Below, piece by piece: positions 11,225 through 20,936 of a stretch of 64,000 bases of DNA. The first letter of the stretch is position 1, and each line of letters starts with the position of its first letter. Under the pieces are notes generated by a model that worked only from the letters and a program-made list of their open reading frames with translations, was not told the DNA's origin and made no database searches. The stretch is from Apoda limacodes (taxonomy: Eukaryota > Arthropoda > Insecta > Lepidoptera > Limacodidae). The position numbers and the translations under genes were made by a program. The stretch covers positions 6,510,001 to 6,574,000 of the forward strand of contig OX291544.1 of the NCBI GenBank assembly GCA_946406115.1, in the 5' to 3' direction.

Positions 11225-11450
11225 AAACTTAAACCGTGCAGTGAAAAAAGCAGGCCAAGTGTGAGCTGGCCCAAGCCATTACCATTTTCAAGTATCGGTA
11301 CAATGCCATCTAGCAATTTTATTAAAACAGCAACACATTTGTTCGTTGCAAACGATATTCAAAGTTAAGCAACGTTGGGCTTGGTCAGTTATTGTATGGG
11401 TGACCGCTTAGCGGCACACTTTTTGTTTTTGTCTTTTTTCTTAAATTATA
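11225..11450 (+). repeat. Interspersed repeat ending in 5S-like sequence
   Basis: Begins with CAGGCCAAGTGTGAGCTGGC, passes TGCCATCTAGC and AACGATATT, and ends in a 5S-rRNA-like block followed by T-runs. A second, shorter copy without the 5S block follows at 11480-11620 and shares GCCATCTAGC..TTTTATTAA and GTTG.AAACGATATT. The layout suggests a pol III-type (SINE-like) repeat. Confidence 0.55.
11361..11420 (+). pseudogene. 5S rRNA-derived fragment
   Basis: AAGTTAAGCAACGTTGGGC, then TTGGTCAGTTATTGTATGGG and TGACCGCTTAGCGG, parallel the 3' half of animal 5S rRNA (...AATTAAGCAGCGTCGGGC..GGTTAGTACTTAGATGGG..GACCGCTTGGG). This includes the region of the internal promoter box C. The 5' half of a 5S gene is absent. 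A T-run follows within ten bases, as at pol III ends. It is a 5S-derived repeat segment, not a functional rRNA gene. Confidence 0.7.
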
Positions 11451-11479
11451 TATAGCGTGTGAGCTCTAAAATATAACAA

Positions 11480-11620
11480 CCAATAATAAAAACCGGCCAA
11501 TTGTAAGACGGGCCCGAGCCATCTACCGTCCTTAATTACTGTTACAGCGCCATCTAGCTTTTTATTAAGAGGAACAGTAACACAATGGTTTGTTGGAAAC
11601 GATATTGAATGAGCTTGCAA
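11480..11620 (+). repeat. Second copy of the 5S-linked repeat, lacking the 5S block
   Basis: AACCGGCCAATTGTAAGACGG starts the unit. CAGCGCCATCTAGC, TTTTTATTAAGAGG and GTTGGAAACGATATTG follow in the same order as in the copy just upstream. Homology stops where the 5S-like part would begin. Confidence 0.55.
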
Positions 11621-12059
11621 TAATCCAGTCTTTAAATCCTTCCGTTATTCATAACCTCGGCCATAAAACAAAGTCAAATAAATATTATTATATCAAAACA
11701 AAATTAATTGTAACCGTAATTGGCCATTCGAACCAAGATATTAGCGATTTTAAAACAAAAGAAATATAGTTTTACAGTACAATATATAAAAAACAATCTA
11801 TTGTAAATTTTCACTTTAGAACAAAAAAGCTCATATAATTTATTAGCGATATGTTTACCTACCAGCTTGGACGAAAACAAAGATCTATTGCAGTTTGCGT
11901 TCGAAGTCAGCGCCGGCGCGGACCCGACCTCACAATCTCGGATAACATCTTGTGATCTTAATATTCCGCTAGGTAACTACTTACCTATTACGTAAGTAAC
12001 ATAGAGAATGAAAAAAAACTAATTCTGTTTACATAAAAAAAGAATTCACCTTTCGCGAC

Positions 12060-12880
12060 ATTCAAATTTTATACAATTTAACTAGAGAATTAAAATGTGA
12101 TTCGTCAAAGATCAGCGCGTTTACGTACAAACGTATTGAGTCTCTGAGAGAGGAGTTTGATGAGACGGTAAATGACATAAATGCAACCACACTTATTAAT
12201 CCGAAATCGCCAATCGATTTTCAGTCCGTTTAACCTTTTGACAAACTATATTACACCGTCGCTACTGCGGCTGAAACGAATTTAAAGCATCCACGAAACG
12301 AACCCAACGACGACAGCACCAAAAAACCTACCTCACAGGTGAGGTTGCTAAAAATCGAATTACAGAAATTCGAAAGTAATATCGAAGACTGGCAAACATT
12401 TTTTGATACGTTTTTGGCCTTAGTACATAATAATGAAAACATCTCAAAAATAGAAAAATTTCATTACCTACTGTCATGTGTGTCTGGATCTGCACTCTCT
12501 TTTGCGAAAGGTGTACCAATAACATCTGATAATGATGATATCGTTTCTCAATCTCTTGTAGAACGATTCCAAAACAAACGAGTGCTAGCCACTTACTACT
12601 TATAAAAAATATGTAACTTTACCTCATTACTTTCGTAAAATTTTCCGAGCTACATTTTACTAGTTTACTCCGGGAGCCAGCAAATGCCTTGAAGGCAATA
12701 AAATTTGAAAATATTGACGATTTTTTTTTTATTTCATTTGGCTACGTGAGGTTTCAATAACGATACTAAAAAGAGATTTAAAACTCAAAATAACGAAGAA
12801 ATTCCTACTTTTAACGATTTGCTGACATTCTTGCAAGATTACGTAAAAATTAATAATAGAAGTCGGTGACCCACGTCCGT
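12060..12880 (+). pseudogene. BEL/Pao retrotransposon gag remnant
   Basis: Encodes a Pao-type gag segment (DUF1759-like). An 88-codon stretch (12339-12605) holds KIELQKFESNIEDWQTFFDT, KIEKFHYLLSC and LVERFQNKRVLATYYL, the conserved 'LPKIELPKF.G....W..F.D.F' arrangement. Broken frames continue to about 12875 with NNEEIPTFNDLLTFLQDYV. Several frameshifts and stops make it non-functional. The same-strand protease remnant at 17150-17670 is probably the next part of the same element, displaced by later insertions. LTRs were not identified. Confidence 0.8.
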
Positions 12881-13319
12881 TGTGTCATAATAATTTAATA
12901 GATCAACAGTGACAGTGATTCAATTATAAGTTACCACCACAAAATAATAATAAATAATAACAATAAATACAGCAAACACAGAGACGTACTCGGAACCAAG
13001 GCCGTACTCAGAATCGAGGCCCCAGTTGCAATGATACCAGACTTAGAAACAGGACAATACTCGGACCTAGAAGCAGAGCAGTAATATGACAGCCACGGGT
13101 ACCAAACAGGGATGTCTTTGGTAACGGTACTTATAACAAATTTTCAGATTGTGTTTGTTGTGAATTTTTGCATCACGCAATTTATAAATGCCCTCTGTTT
13201 CATTCGTACAATATGGCTGACAGAAAAAAGGTAATAAAAAAACGGGTTGCACTCCGGGAGTGCCGGCAGAAGTGAAAACATACTCGCTATTTACTTCCCA
13301 TCACTTCTTATCCATATTT

Positions 13320-13480
13320 ATTTATTAAAAATAATAACTTTTGTTTATTTACTTTTTTGACGTTGTATATTTGACAGCTCAATCTGTCATAGAATTAAAA
13401 TCCCATATCCAACCTCCCTGTACTACTCATAATCGCCATATACTAAAAATAAAAACTAACCTTATGTAAATAAAGGTCCT
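13320..13480 (+). repeat. Local duplicated unit (copy 1)
   Basis: TTTGTTTATTTACTTTTTTG followed by ACGTTGTATATTTGACAGCTC and AACCTCCCTGTACTACTCAT. The first half recurs at 15207-15239 continuing at 16831, where a foldback element splits it. The second half recurs at 14024-14073. It serves as an empty-site reference for the foldback insertion. Confidence 0.7.
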
Positions 13481-13587
13481 AACGCGAGTGATATCTTACG
13501 AATTTTCGATCAGGACACGTGACCTGACGCGAGTTTAACAGTCTACCCATCACAACCCCACAGTGTGATCTATTTCTAAATCTATAG

Positions 13588-14003
13588 AAACAAACAAACA
13601 AACAAACAAACAAACAAACAAACAAACAAACAAACAAACAAACAAACAAACAAACAAACAAACAAACAAACAAACAAACAAACAAACAAACAAACAAACA
13701 AACAAACAAACAAACAAACAAACAAACAAACAAACAAACAAACAAACAAACAAACAAACAAACAAACAAACAAACAAACAAACAAACAAACAAACAAACA
13801 AACAAACAAACAAACAAACAAACAAACAAACAAACAAACAAACAAACAAACAAACAAACAAACAAACAAACAAACAAACAAACAAACAAACAAACAAACA
13901 AACAAACAAACAAACAAACAAACAAACAAACAAACAAACAAACAAACAAACAAACAAACAAACAAACAAACAAACAAACAAACAAACAAACAAACAAACA
14001 AAA
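13588..14003 (+). repeat. (AAAC)104 microsatellite, 416 bp
   Basis: An uninterrupted tetranucleotide array with no visible impurity. On the minus strand the repeat has no stop codon in any frame, giving long FVCL-repeat open frames that are artefacts. Direct repeats with AACCTCCCTGTACTACTCAT at 13411 and 14024 bracket it, 613 bp apart. Confidence 0.97.
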
Positions 14004-14023
14004 TAAATAGAGTATTTTAGCAC

Positions 14024-14073
14024 AACCTCCCTGTACTACTCATAATCGCGAATACTAAAAATAAAAATTATAA
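14024..14073 (+). repeat. Local duplicated unit (partial copy)
   Basis: AACCTCCCTGTACTACTCAT followed by AATCGCGAATACTAAAAATA matches 13411-13460 with very few differences. It lies just past the microsatellite. Confidence 0.75.
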
Positions 14074-14123
14074 TAGGCGTGGCATTACGGTTTCCGTCTT
14101 ACGCATTCCACGATTAGGACACC

Positions 14124-15058
14124 TTTTTTTTTTTTTTTTTTTTTTTTTTTATACCACTAAGGTGGCAAACAAGCTTACGGCCCGCCTGATGGTAAGCGGT
14201 CACCGTAGCCTATGGACGCTTGCAACACCAGGGGTATCACTTGCGCGTTGCCGACCCTTCAGAAATCTAATAACTTCTTTCTTGAAGAACTCCATACTGT
14301 AGTCCTTGCAGAAAACCTTGGCAGGGAGCTCATTCCACAACTTAAGCGTTCGTGGGAGGAAGTTTCTCTGAAACCGCACTGTACGCGACCATTTAGGTTC
14401 TAAAGTGTGAGAATGAATTCCCTGCCGATGGCGAGCGGTGCGATGGTAGAAAGTAGCCGTGGGCATCATTTCGAACAATTCCTCAGAACACAACCCATTG
14501 TACAAGCGGTAGAACACACACAGTGAGGCAAAGTCTCTCCTCAGACTTAAGGGCTCGATACCGCAAGTGAGTTTGGAATCGTCGACAATTCTCACAGCCC
14601 GTCGTTGAACCGAGTCAAAAGGGCCAAGCTGGTATCCGGGTGCACCTGCCCAGAGATGGCAGCAGTACTCCATATGGGGCCGAACCTGCGACTTGTAAAG
14701 TAACAACCTTTGCCCCGACGTGAAGTACTGCTTCGCTCTGTTGAGTACACCAAGTTTTTTGGACGCCAGCTTCACCTTATCTTGTAAATGATCTCGGAAC
14801 TGAACATCGCTGGAGATGTCGACACCAAGGATCCCAATGCTCTTGGAGATGGAGAGGGGAGTGTTCTGGAATTGTGGGACTACAGTGAATGGAGTTTTCT
14901 TAGCGGTGAACGCGCACACTTGTGTCTTTGTAGGGTTGAATCGGACCAAGTTTACCCGTCCCCATTTCACTCTCAGTTGTTGAAACAATAACTAAAAAGG
15001 GATATCTGCTCATGAATTTGCTCTCACCTATGGATTCTCTCAGCTAATACTTTCTACC
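14124..15058 (-). mobile_element. CR1-like copy B with 5' inversion
   Basis: The minus-strand part runs from a 27-nt poly(A) (T14124-14150) to about 14964 and encodes the C-terminal ~250 codons in one open frame (VNLVRFNPTKTQVCAF...RQRASDTPGVASVHRLR). At about 14965 the sequence switches abruptly to ~94 bp of the family's endonuclease region in the opposite (plus) orientation, including GGGATATCTGCTCATGAATT and CCTATGGATTCTCTCAGC. A 5' inversion joined directly to a 3' segment is the classic product of twin priming. The copy has no RT core and cannot move. Confidence 0.9.
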
Positions 15059-15239
15059 TTTACACACGATTCGCGCTTAACATTCAAATATGGTACAATA
15101 CAACTCATCCGTCATATTTAATTGTACAGAACCAACGTCCTTAACACACAATTCGCGCTTAACACTCAAATATGTCACAAGACATGTCTTGGACATTGTC
15201 AAGAAATAATAATGTTTGTTTATTTACTTTTTTGACGTA

Positions 15240-16827
15240 TAGTCCAGGAGGAATCGGCGCATGAGTACCGAAAACTATTCGACCTTAATTTTTTTATGCG
15301 ATCCTCTTCAAATTGCCCTTCTAATGATATAAATGCATGTTGCCATGGCGCAACCCGGTGCCATATTGTTTAAACCGAAATTGTTTAAACAATTGCAAAG
15401 AATTGTTATTTTTCAACCGGACAAATTTTTTTCATATTCTTTATTGAAATACCAATAAAAAAGGTCCTATGACTTTTAACGATAAAGTTAATATTTTTAA
15501 AGATATGAATTTTTAAAGGTTCGAAAAATCTCAAATTTGGGTACTTTCGACCCATGAAAAATATCTTAAAAAAAAATATTGTTAAAAGAGATTTTAAAAA
15601 ATTTCATTGTTTATATCTTTTTTTTAATTGTTAATTCCGCGCGCTCGCAAGTATGCGTCGCTTACCTCTAAGTATCGCTGTCTCTCTCTGACTCACGCGT
15701 TGCGTCGGCCTCTCTGTGTCTCGAATCATTATTTATCATTTATCTTAAAAACTATCAACTTTGTCAAGATTGTTCAAGAGTGCAATGTTATTAATTATTA
15801 AATTGTCTACAATTTGTTTTTAATAAATTTTTTTCTGAAATCAATTTTTCAAAAGTTATTTAAGCATAAATCGAAACGTGTAATTAAAATTACTGTTTTA
15901 TTAGTTTATATTACTTTTTTGTCATTATCATAGTAATTTTTGCATTTATATCAACAATAATAAGATATAATGGTATTTGACTATTTTTTTAAATCACAAT
16001 TATTTATAAATAATAAAAATATATTGGGTACGCACTAGATCGTTTAGAAAAAACATTCAAATGAATTAAATAAAAATAATTTTACGTACATGTATCATAG
16101 TGCGTGTACGATTGTGTCTATATAAGAAAAAGATTATTTTCTTTGTTTTTTATTCTTTCAAGGTTACTCTTTGTATAAAACCTCGAGATCTTTGTTTGTT
16201 CTTGTGACAAAATTATTGATTATATATAACATTTAAAATAAAAATACAAGTTAGTGCATGTCGATTCTCAACTGATCATCCTTTGTTTTTTACTCATAGT
16301 TATTCAGTCTTTTTTATTTCGTTCAAGATTTAAGATCGTTAATACTTAGAGGTAAGCGACGCATACTTGCGAGCGCGCGGAATTAACAATTAAAAAAAAG
16401 ATATAAACAATGAAATTTTTTAAAATCTCTTTCAACAATATTATTAACAATTGTATAAAAAATTAAAAAAAAATATTACTTAGACGTTATGTTTTTTTTA
16501 ATATATTTTTCATGGGTCGAAAGTACCCAAATTTGAGATTTTTCGAACCTTTAAAAATTCATATCTTTAAAAATATTAACTTTATCGTTAAAAGTCATAG
16601 GACCTTTTTTATTGGTATTTAAATAAAGAATATGAAAAAAATTTGTCCGGTTGAAAAATAACAATTCTTTGCAATTGTTTAAACAATTTCGGTTTAAACA
16701 ATATGGCACCGGGTTGCGCCATGGCAACATGCATTTATATCATTAGAAGGGCAATTTAAAGAGGATCGCATAAAAAAATTGAGGTCGAATAGTTTTCGGT
16801 ACTCATGCGCCGATTCCTCCTGGACTA
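15240..16827. mobile_element. 1.6-kb foldback element with ~440-bp inverted arms
   Basis: The left arm (15240-15675) and right arm (16342-16827) are inverted copies, almost identical over about 430 bp. The right arm has one extra ~50-60-bp stretch. Ends read TAGTCCAGGAGGAATCGGCG and its exact complement. GTA flanks both sides (15237-15239, 16828-16830). A related empty site occurs at 13351-13380. The ~670-bp spacer is AT-rich, with a GC-richer start, and has no open frame of note. No transposase is present, so it is a non-autonomous DNA element of uncertain superfamily. Transcribed within the catalase 1 intron, it would form a long hairpin. Confidence 0.9.
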
Positions 16828-17149
16828 GTAGTATATTTGACATCTCAACTCCCTCCTAATAGAATATACTAGAAATAATTATAAGCAGTTAGCAGCTAGT
16901 CTACACGCATACGTCTTGTCGCACGCACACAAACACCGTGCCGAAGTCTGCCGAACTGAAACGATGTTAGCCGATTGTTAGGTTTTTTTCGTTACGGAAT
17001 TACTTGATTTGGTCGCCTTGCCCACGAGAGCCCACGATAAACGGTATGCAATAGCTTAACAAAAAACTTAAGTATTAACTGTCTCCGTCCGAGTCATAAT
17101 GAGGATAAATGTTTATCAAAGTCCCTGATCTAAATGCGACGCGCGCCAT

Positions 17150-17670
17150 CATAGCCTAGTTCATGATCAAGGTGCAACTACAGCTTTTCCGATTACAGCC
17201 GAAGCAGTCCCTGAGCCTGTTACAAGTTATAAAGTGTCGATGAGCTTTACTAGTACTAGTGCTAATTTAGGAGATAGCCATGCTCTTGTACTATTGGGAA
17301 CTTGCGTAGTACGCGTTCACACACCTACTGGTTTCAGATACGCGCGCTCTTATTGACAGCGGAGCACAAAATTGCTTTATGACTTCTGCCTGCGCACAGT
17401 GGCTTTGTCTTCCATTATGCCATTGTAATATTACTGTTGCTGGTCTCGGACAGAATAGCGTAAACCAAGTAAAAAGTTGTGACATCTTGTACCATTCATC
17501 CACGGTATTCAGAAATCCGAATTTTGAAATCTGTCCTATTGCAATGGACATAATTACTTACCAATAGCCTACCGTAGAAATACCAACTGTTCATGATGTT
17601 TATAAACATTTAGTACTAGCTGATGACAAATTTGACAAACCGCAAAATATTGACTTACATATTAAAAAAT
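17150..17670 (+). pseudogene. BEL/Pao aspartic protease remnant
   Basis: Contains ALVLLGTCVVRV, then after a frameshift RSLIDSGAQNCFMTSACAQW, the retropepsin active-site DSG in the Pao peptidase (DUF1758) setting. VAGLGQNSVNQVKSC and FEICPIAMDIIT follow, with an in-frame stop after TYQ and continued similarity (VHDVYKHLVLADDKFDKP). It is the expected continuation of the gag remnant at 12060-12880 on the same strand. RT and integrase are not seen downstream. Confidence 0.8.
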
Positions 17671-17744
17671 GAAAATGTTAAATTTAAAATATCATATTTA
17701 ATGTGGCGCTGCTTTTCCGGGCAGAACAACGTCTGCTGGGTACG

Positions 17745-18125
17745 TTATCCATACTAATATTATAAATGCGAAAGTAACTCTGTCTGTCTGTCTGTTACCT
17801 CTTCACGCTTGAACCGCTGTACCAATTAGATGAAATTTGCCATGGAGATAGCGAAAGGACATAGGCTACTTGAAAACGTCGAGCATGAGTCGGTTTTTTT
17901 CTATAATTAAGGAGTTGCCGTTGAAATCCTAGACCGATAACCGGATTTAGGGTGGGTGAAATCGCTGCCAATTTAGCATGGAGATACTTTGAGACCTGGG
18001 AGAGGATTTAAGTGTGAGACGGTTATTGTTCTCTAATTTTTTATTAATATTTTTTCTATTGAATTTAAAATCCTACACTGATAACCGAATTGAGGGCGGG
18101 AGAAACCGTGGGCAAAAGCTAGTAT
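17745..18125 (+). repeat. Moth interspersed repeat (near full length)
   Basis: Starts ACTAATATTATAAATGCGAA, then CTGTCTGTCTGTCTGTTACC, GAACCGCTGTACC, GATGAAATTTG..ATGGAGATA and GGACATAGGC, ending in GATAACCGAATT and GGGCAAAAGCTAGT. This order is typical of a highly repeated lepidopteran non-coding element. An internal partial duplication repeats the ATTTAGCATGGAGATA block. Confidence 0.65.
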
Positions 18126-18229
18126 TAGAATAAATATAAGTTAACAGGTTAATTCACTTCTTATAAGAGTTCATATTTTTAAAGACTGAACGTTTTGTTT
18201 TTATTCACATGGGTCCGGTGATTAGATTT

Positions 18230-18795
18230 TCGTAAGGCTCAAAGTTGTTGACGAATACGTCAAAACGGTCCAACTTCGGGAAAGAGGTTAAGCGTCGAAT
18301 TCAACTCGGCTGGGCAGCGTTTGGGAAACTCCGCAACGTCTTTTCGTCTAAAACACCTTAGTTCTTCAAGACGAAAGTCTATGACCAGAAATGACATATG
18401 GCACTGAAACGTGGCCTCTAATAACTAAGAAAGCTCAAAGTCACACAAGGAGCTATGGTGAGAGCTATGCTCGGGGTTTCTCTACCAGATCGAATCAGAA
18501 ATTAGGAGATCCGTAGACGATCGAAAGTCACCGACATAGCTCAACGCATTAGCAAGTTGAAGTGACAGTGAGCAGGGCACATAGTACGTAGAACTGATGG
18601 TCGATGAGGCCGAAAGGTTCTCGAATGGAGGCCACGGACTGGCAAACGCAGCGTCGGAAGACCGCCCACAAGGTGGCACAGCGAAGGCCGCTGGAAGACG
18701 CTGGATGCAGGTCGCTTCCATCCGTTTCTTTGGAAATCTATGGGGGAGGCCTATGTTCAGCAATGGACTGTGGCTGTGGCTGAGATGATGAACAT
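18230..18795 (+). pseudogene. RTE-type LINE 3' remnant
   Basis: Worn coding sequence for the RTE C-terminus in broken frames. Recognisable pieces are QLGWAAFGKL, FKTKVYDQ, MTYGTETWPL, a segment matching 'VTDIAQRI.KLK', WAGHIVR-like codons, TGKRSVGRPP-like codons, and the terminal MGEAYVQQWT near 18740, which is standard for moth RTE elements. Frameshifts and stops are frequent, and everything 5' of this is missing. Confidence 0.75.
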
Positions 18796-19955
18796 GGAAT
18801 TAAAAAATTACTTCAGAGAAATGGTGTTCTGTGATGTAATAAAAACAAGTAAAATTAATAATGTATTTCGTGCCCAGTACAAAATGACGCTTTTTCTGTT
18901 TGAAAGCTTGTATTCCGAGGGTAAGGACAGAGAAAAAGAAGTTTTGTACTCAGTACGAACGCTACTTTTCCTACTACCTGAAAGTCCGAAATAGTATAAT
19001 AAAAAACAAGTATATAGAATAAATCGACATGTTTTTCCACCAAAATTCATGTCTTTTATTAGAATACTTGGCGCGGCACGATGCGTCTAGCATCATTCTC
19101 GCTGATCTATCGGCCGAACTCTGGTGACGTCATATTTTTTTCTACGGTCGCGCTACAAATATAACTGGCCACATCGAGAAGGGGAGACGAAACAATTTTG
19201 ACATTTTGTTTCATACACCAAATATATAGTATAAGAAAAAATCGTATGATATTAGTACCAATCGATAGGTCATTCTTTACACGTGCGAATGACTAATATA
19301 AAAATATTGTAAGCGTTTAATATTGTGGTGAAAAATCGACTTGACCGTAACAAGTTCACTAGTTTCAACTCCCCTCATACCGAGGAAAGATGAAACAGGG
19401 GTCGAGGAGAGTTGAAATATATGATTTTTGAGAAGTATTAAGGGCTGTAAAATAAAAATGATGATACAATCAAAAGGTATTTATTAAAATAAAAGTTTTT
19501 AGTGCGAAACAAACTTTAATATTTATTTAAGTTTTAATAAACTATTAATATTTTGTAGTGATATATCAGTAAGATATGTAACTACTGGTGCAATACAAAT
19601 AATCAACTCCTTAAGTAGTTAAAAGTACCATAACGTCCTATTTGTAACAATAATCAAAATAACAGATAAATTAAATGTTTATGTATTATAATATGATTAA
19701 ATGTTATAAATATTTGACATTAAATAATTATTGACTTTCAGTCATTTCTAAAGTATTAAAATCAGTCTTGATCAATATTTCTTCAAATATTTAAGTATAA
19801 TTTTGAAAAAAAAAAGTTGCACGATTGTTCTAATTAAACTTGTAGTTCCAGCGATACTTGTTGGCTGAGGTGGTCTCAGAGAAAGAACAGGATGACGTTT
19901 CACCAAACCTCTCCAGCCATTTCATGCTCAGTCCAAAAAAGGATTTTTTTTATTA
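18796..19955. other. Gene-free stretch with a small hairpin
   Basis: No gene is recognised. TTTCAACTCCCCTC at about 19362 and GAGGAGAGTTGAAA at about 19410 form a short inverted repeat around a GC-richer loop. Open frames on both strands near 18800-19050 lack similarity I can name. Confidence 0.4.
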
Positions 19956-19959
19956 TATT

Positions 19960-20252
19960 CTACAGCCAACCGAAAGTTCTGGCTTCCTTAGTTCTTAGGC
20001 TAAAGTTAGCAGCAGCGCAGTATAGAAGATAGTTACAGAGTACCTCTTCCTCTGAGGCTGTAAAAACTTTCTTTTTGGGATATCCAACTGTCGGAGCAGT
20101 CGCCGTTTTTTTGATATACCTGTAGAGCGAGGTATGGTTCAGGTTGTAAATCAAAGCCGCGTCACGGAGACGGAAGTTACTTCTTCTGCTGCGAGATCAT
20201 ATATTTCGCGACTCGCCATACCTCTGTCAGTCTTTCTTTTATAATCAACAGG
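19960..20252 (-). pseudogene. Pogo-like transposase N-terminal fragment
   Basis: Starts MPVDYKRKTDRGMASREIYD, then LAAEEVTS. A frameshift near 20155 is followed by LRDAALIYNLNHTSLYRYIK and FTASEEEVLCNYLLYCAAAN. A psq-type helix-turn-helix followed by a start of the CENP-B-like domain is typical of pogo/jerky-family transposases. The rest of the DNA-binding region and the whole DDE domain are absent, so this is a truncated relic. Terminal repeats were not identified. Confidence 0.65.
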
Positions 20253-20928
20253 CATGCTGCAACAAAATAAATAAATTAAAATAACAAAAAAACATAATTT
20301 TTTGTGGCCATTTTTTATTGACAGGGAAGTTGAAACAGCATGTTTCAAATGTACTCAGTAAGAAAAAGCTCCCGATTTTTATTTAATCCACAATCAAGAA
20401 GCAATTACACATAAATCAATTGTACTAAATATATATAATAAATATAAAGTTAATGAGCTTTCAAAACATATATAACTTAAACCAAAATACAAAATCGTTA
20501 TCAAAATATACGCATCGTAAAAAACGGTAAATACTTACTTTTCACGATTTTTGACACACGGCACAAAGAACTCCACAACCGCGCGACTTACGCCACCGAC
20601 ACGTCAGCGGGCAGAGGGAAGAGGTTGAAAAGATTCGTTGCCAATTTGCTAATAATGGTTTTAAGTTTCGATCGAGAAATCGGTACCGTTTCAAAATCAC
20701 CTTTGTTTCAAATCCCTTCGGTCACTTCTGCAAAATGCAATTTCATACTGTTTTTCGAACTGACCTGGGAGTTATTTTGCACTGGGGTCTCAAAAAGTTC
20801 GATTTTCGAAACTAAGTATGTATGAAACCTTGGAACTTTTATTGCAGGTAGTAGAAAAAGTCTTTTATTAGTAATAATTTTTAAAAACTATATGAAATCA
20901 TCACTTATTACGACTAAAATTATATGTC
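20253..20928. other. Gene-free stretch
   Basis: AT-rich intronic DNA. A 66-codon open frame at 20625 has no recognisable similarity. No element boundary is evident. Confidence 0.4.
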
Positions 20929-20936
20929 GCAGCTTT

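Noticed and set aside
13588..14003. Possible CRISPR-like array
   Set aside because: It is a 4-bp simple repeat without spacers, in eukaryotic DNA.
13479..14023. Three overlapping 139-172-codon frames of repeated FVCL on the minus strand
   Set aside because: Pure translation of the (AAAC)n microsatellite, which has no stop in any minus frame.
16110..16200. TATA-like promoter (CTATATAAG) in the foldback spacer
   Set aside because: Such strings are expected in AT-rich DNA, and there is no downstream open frame.
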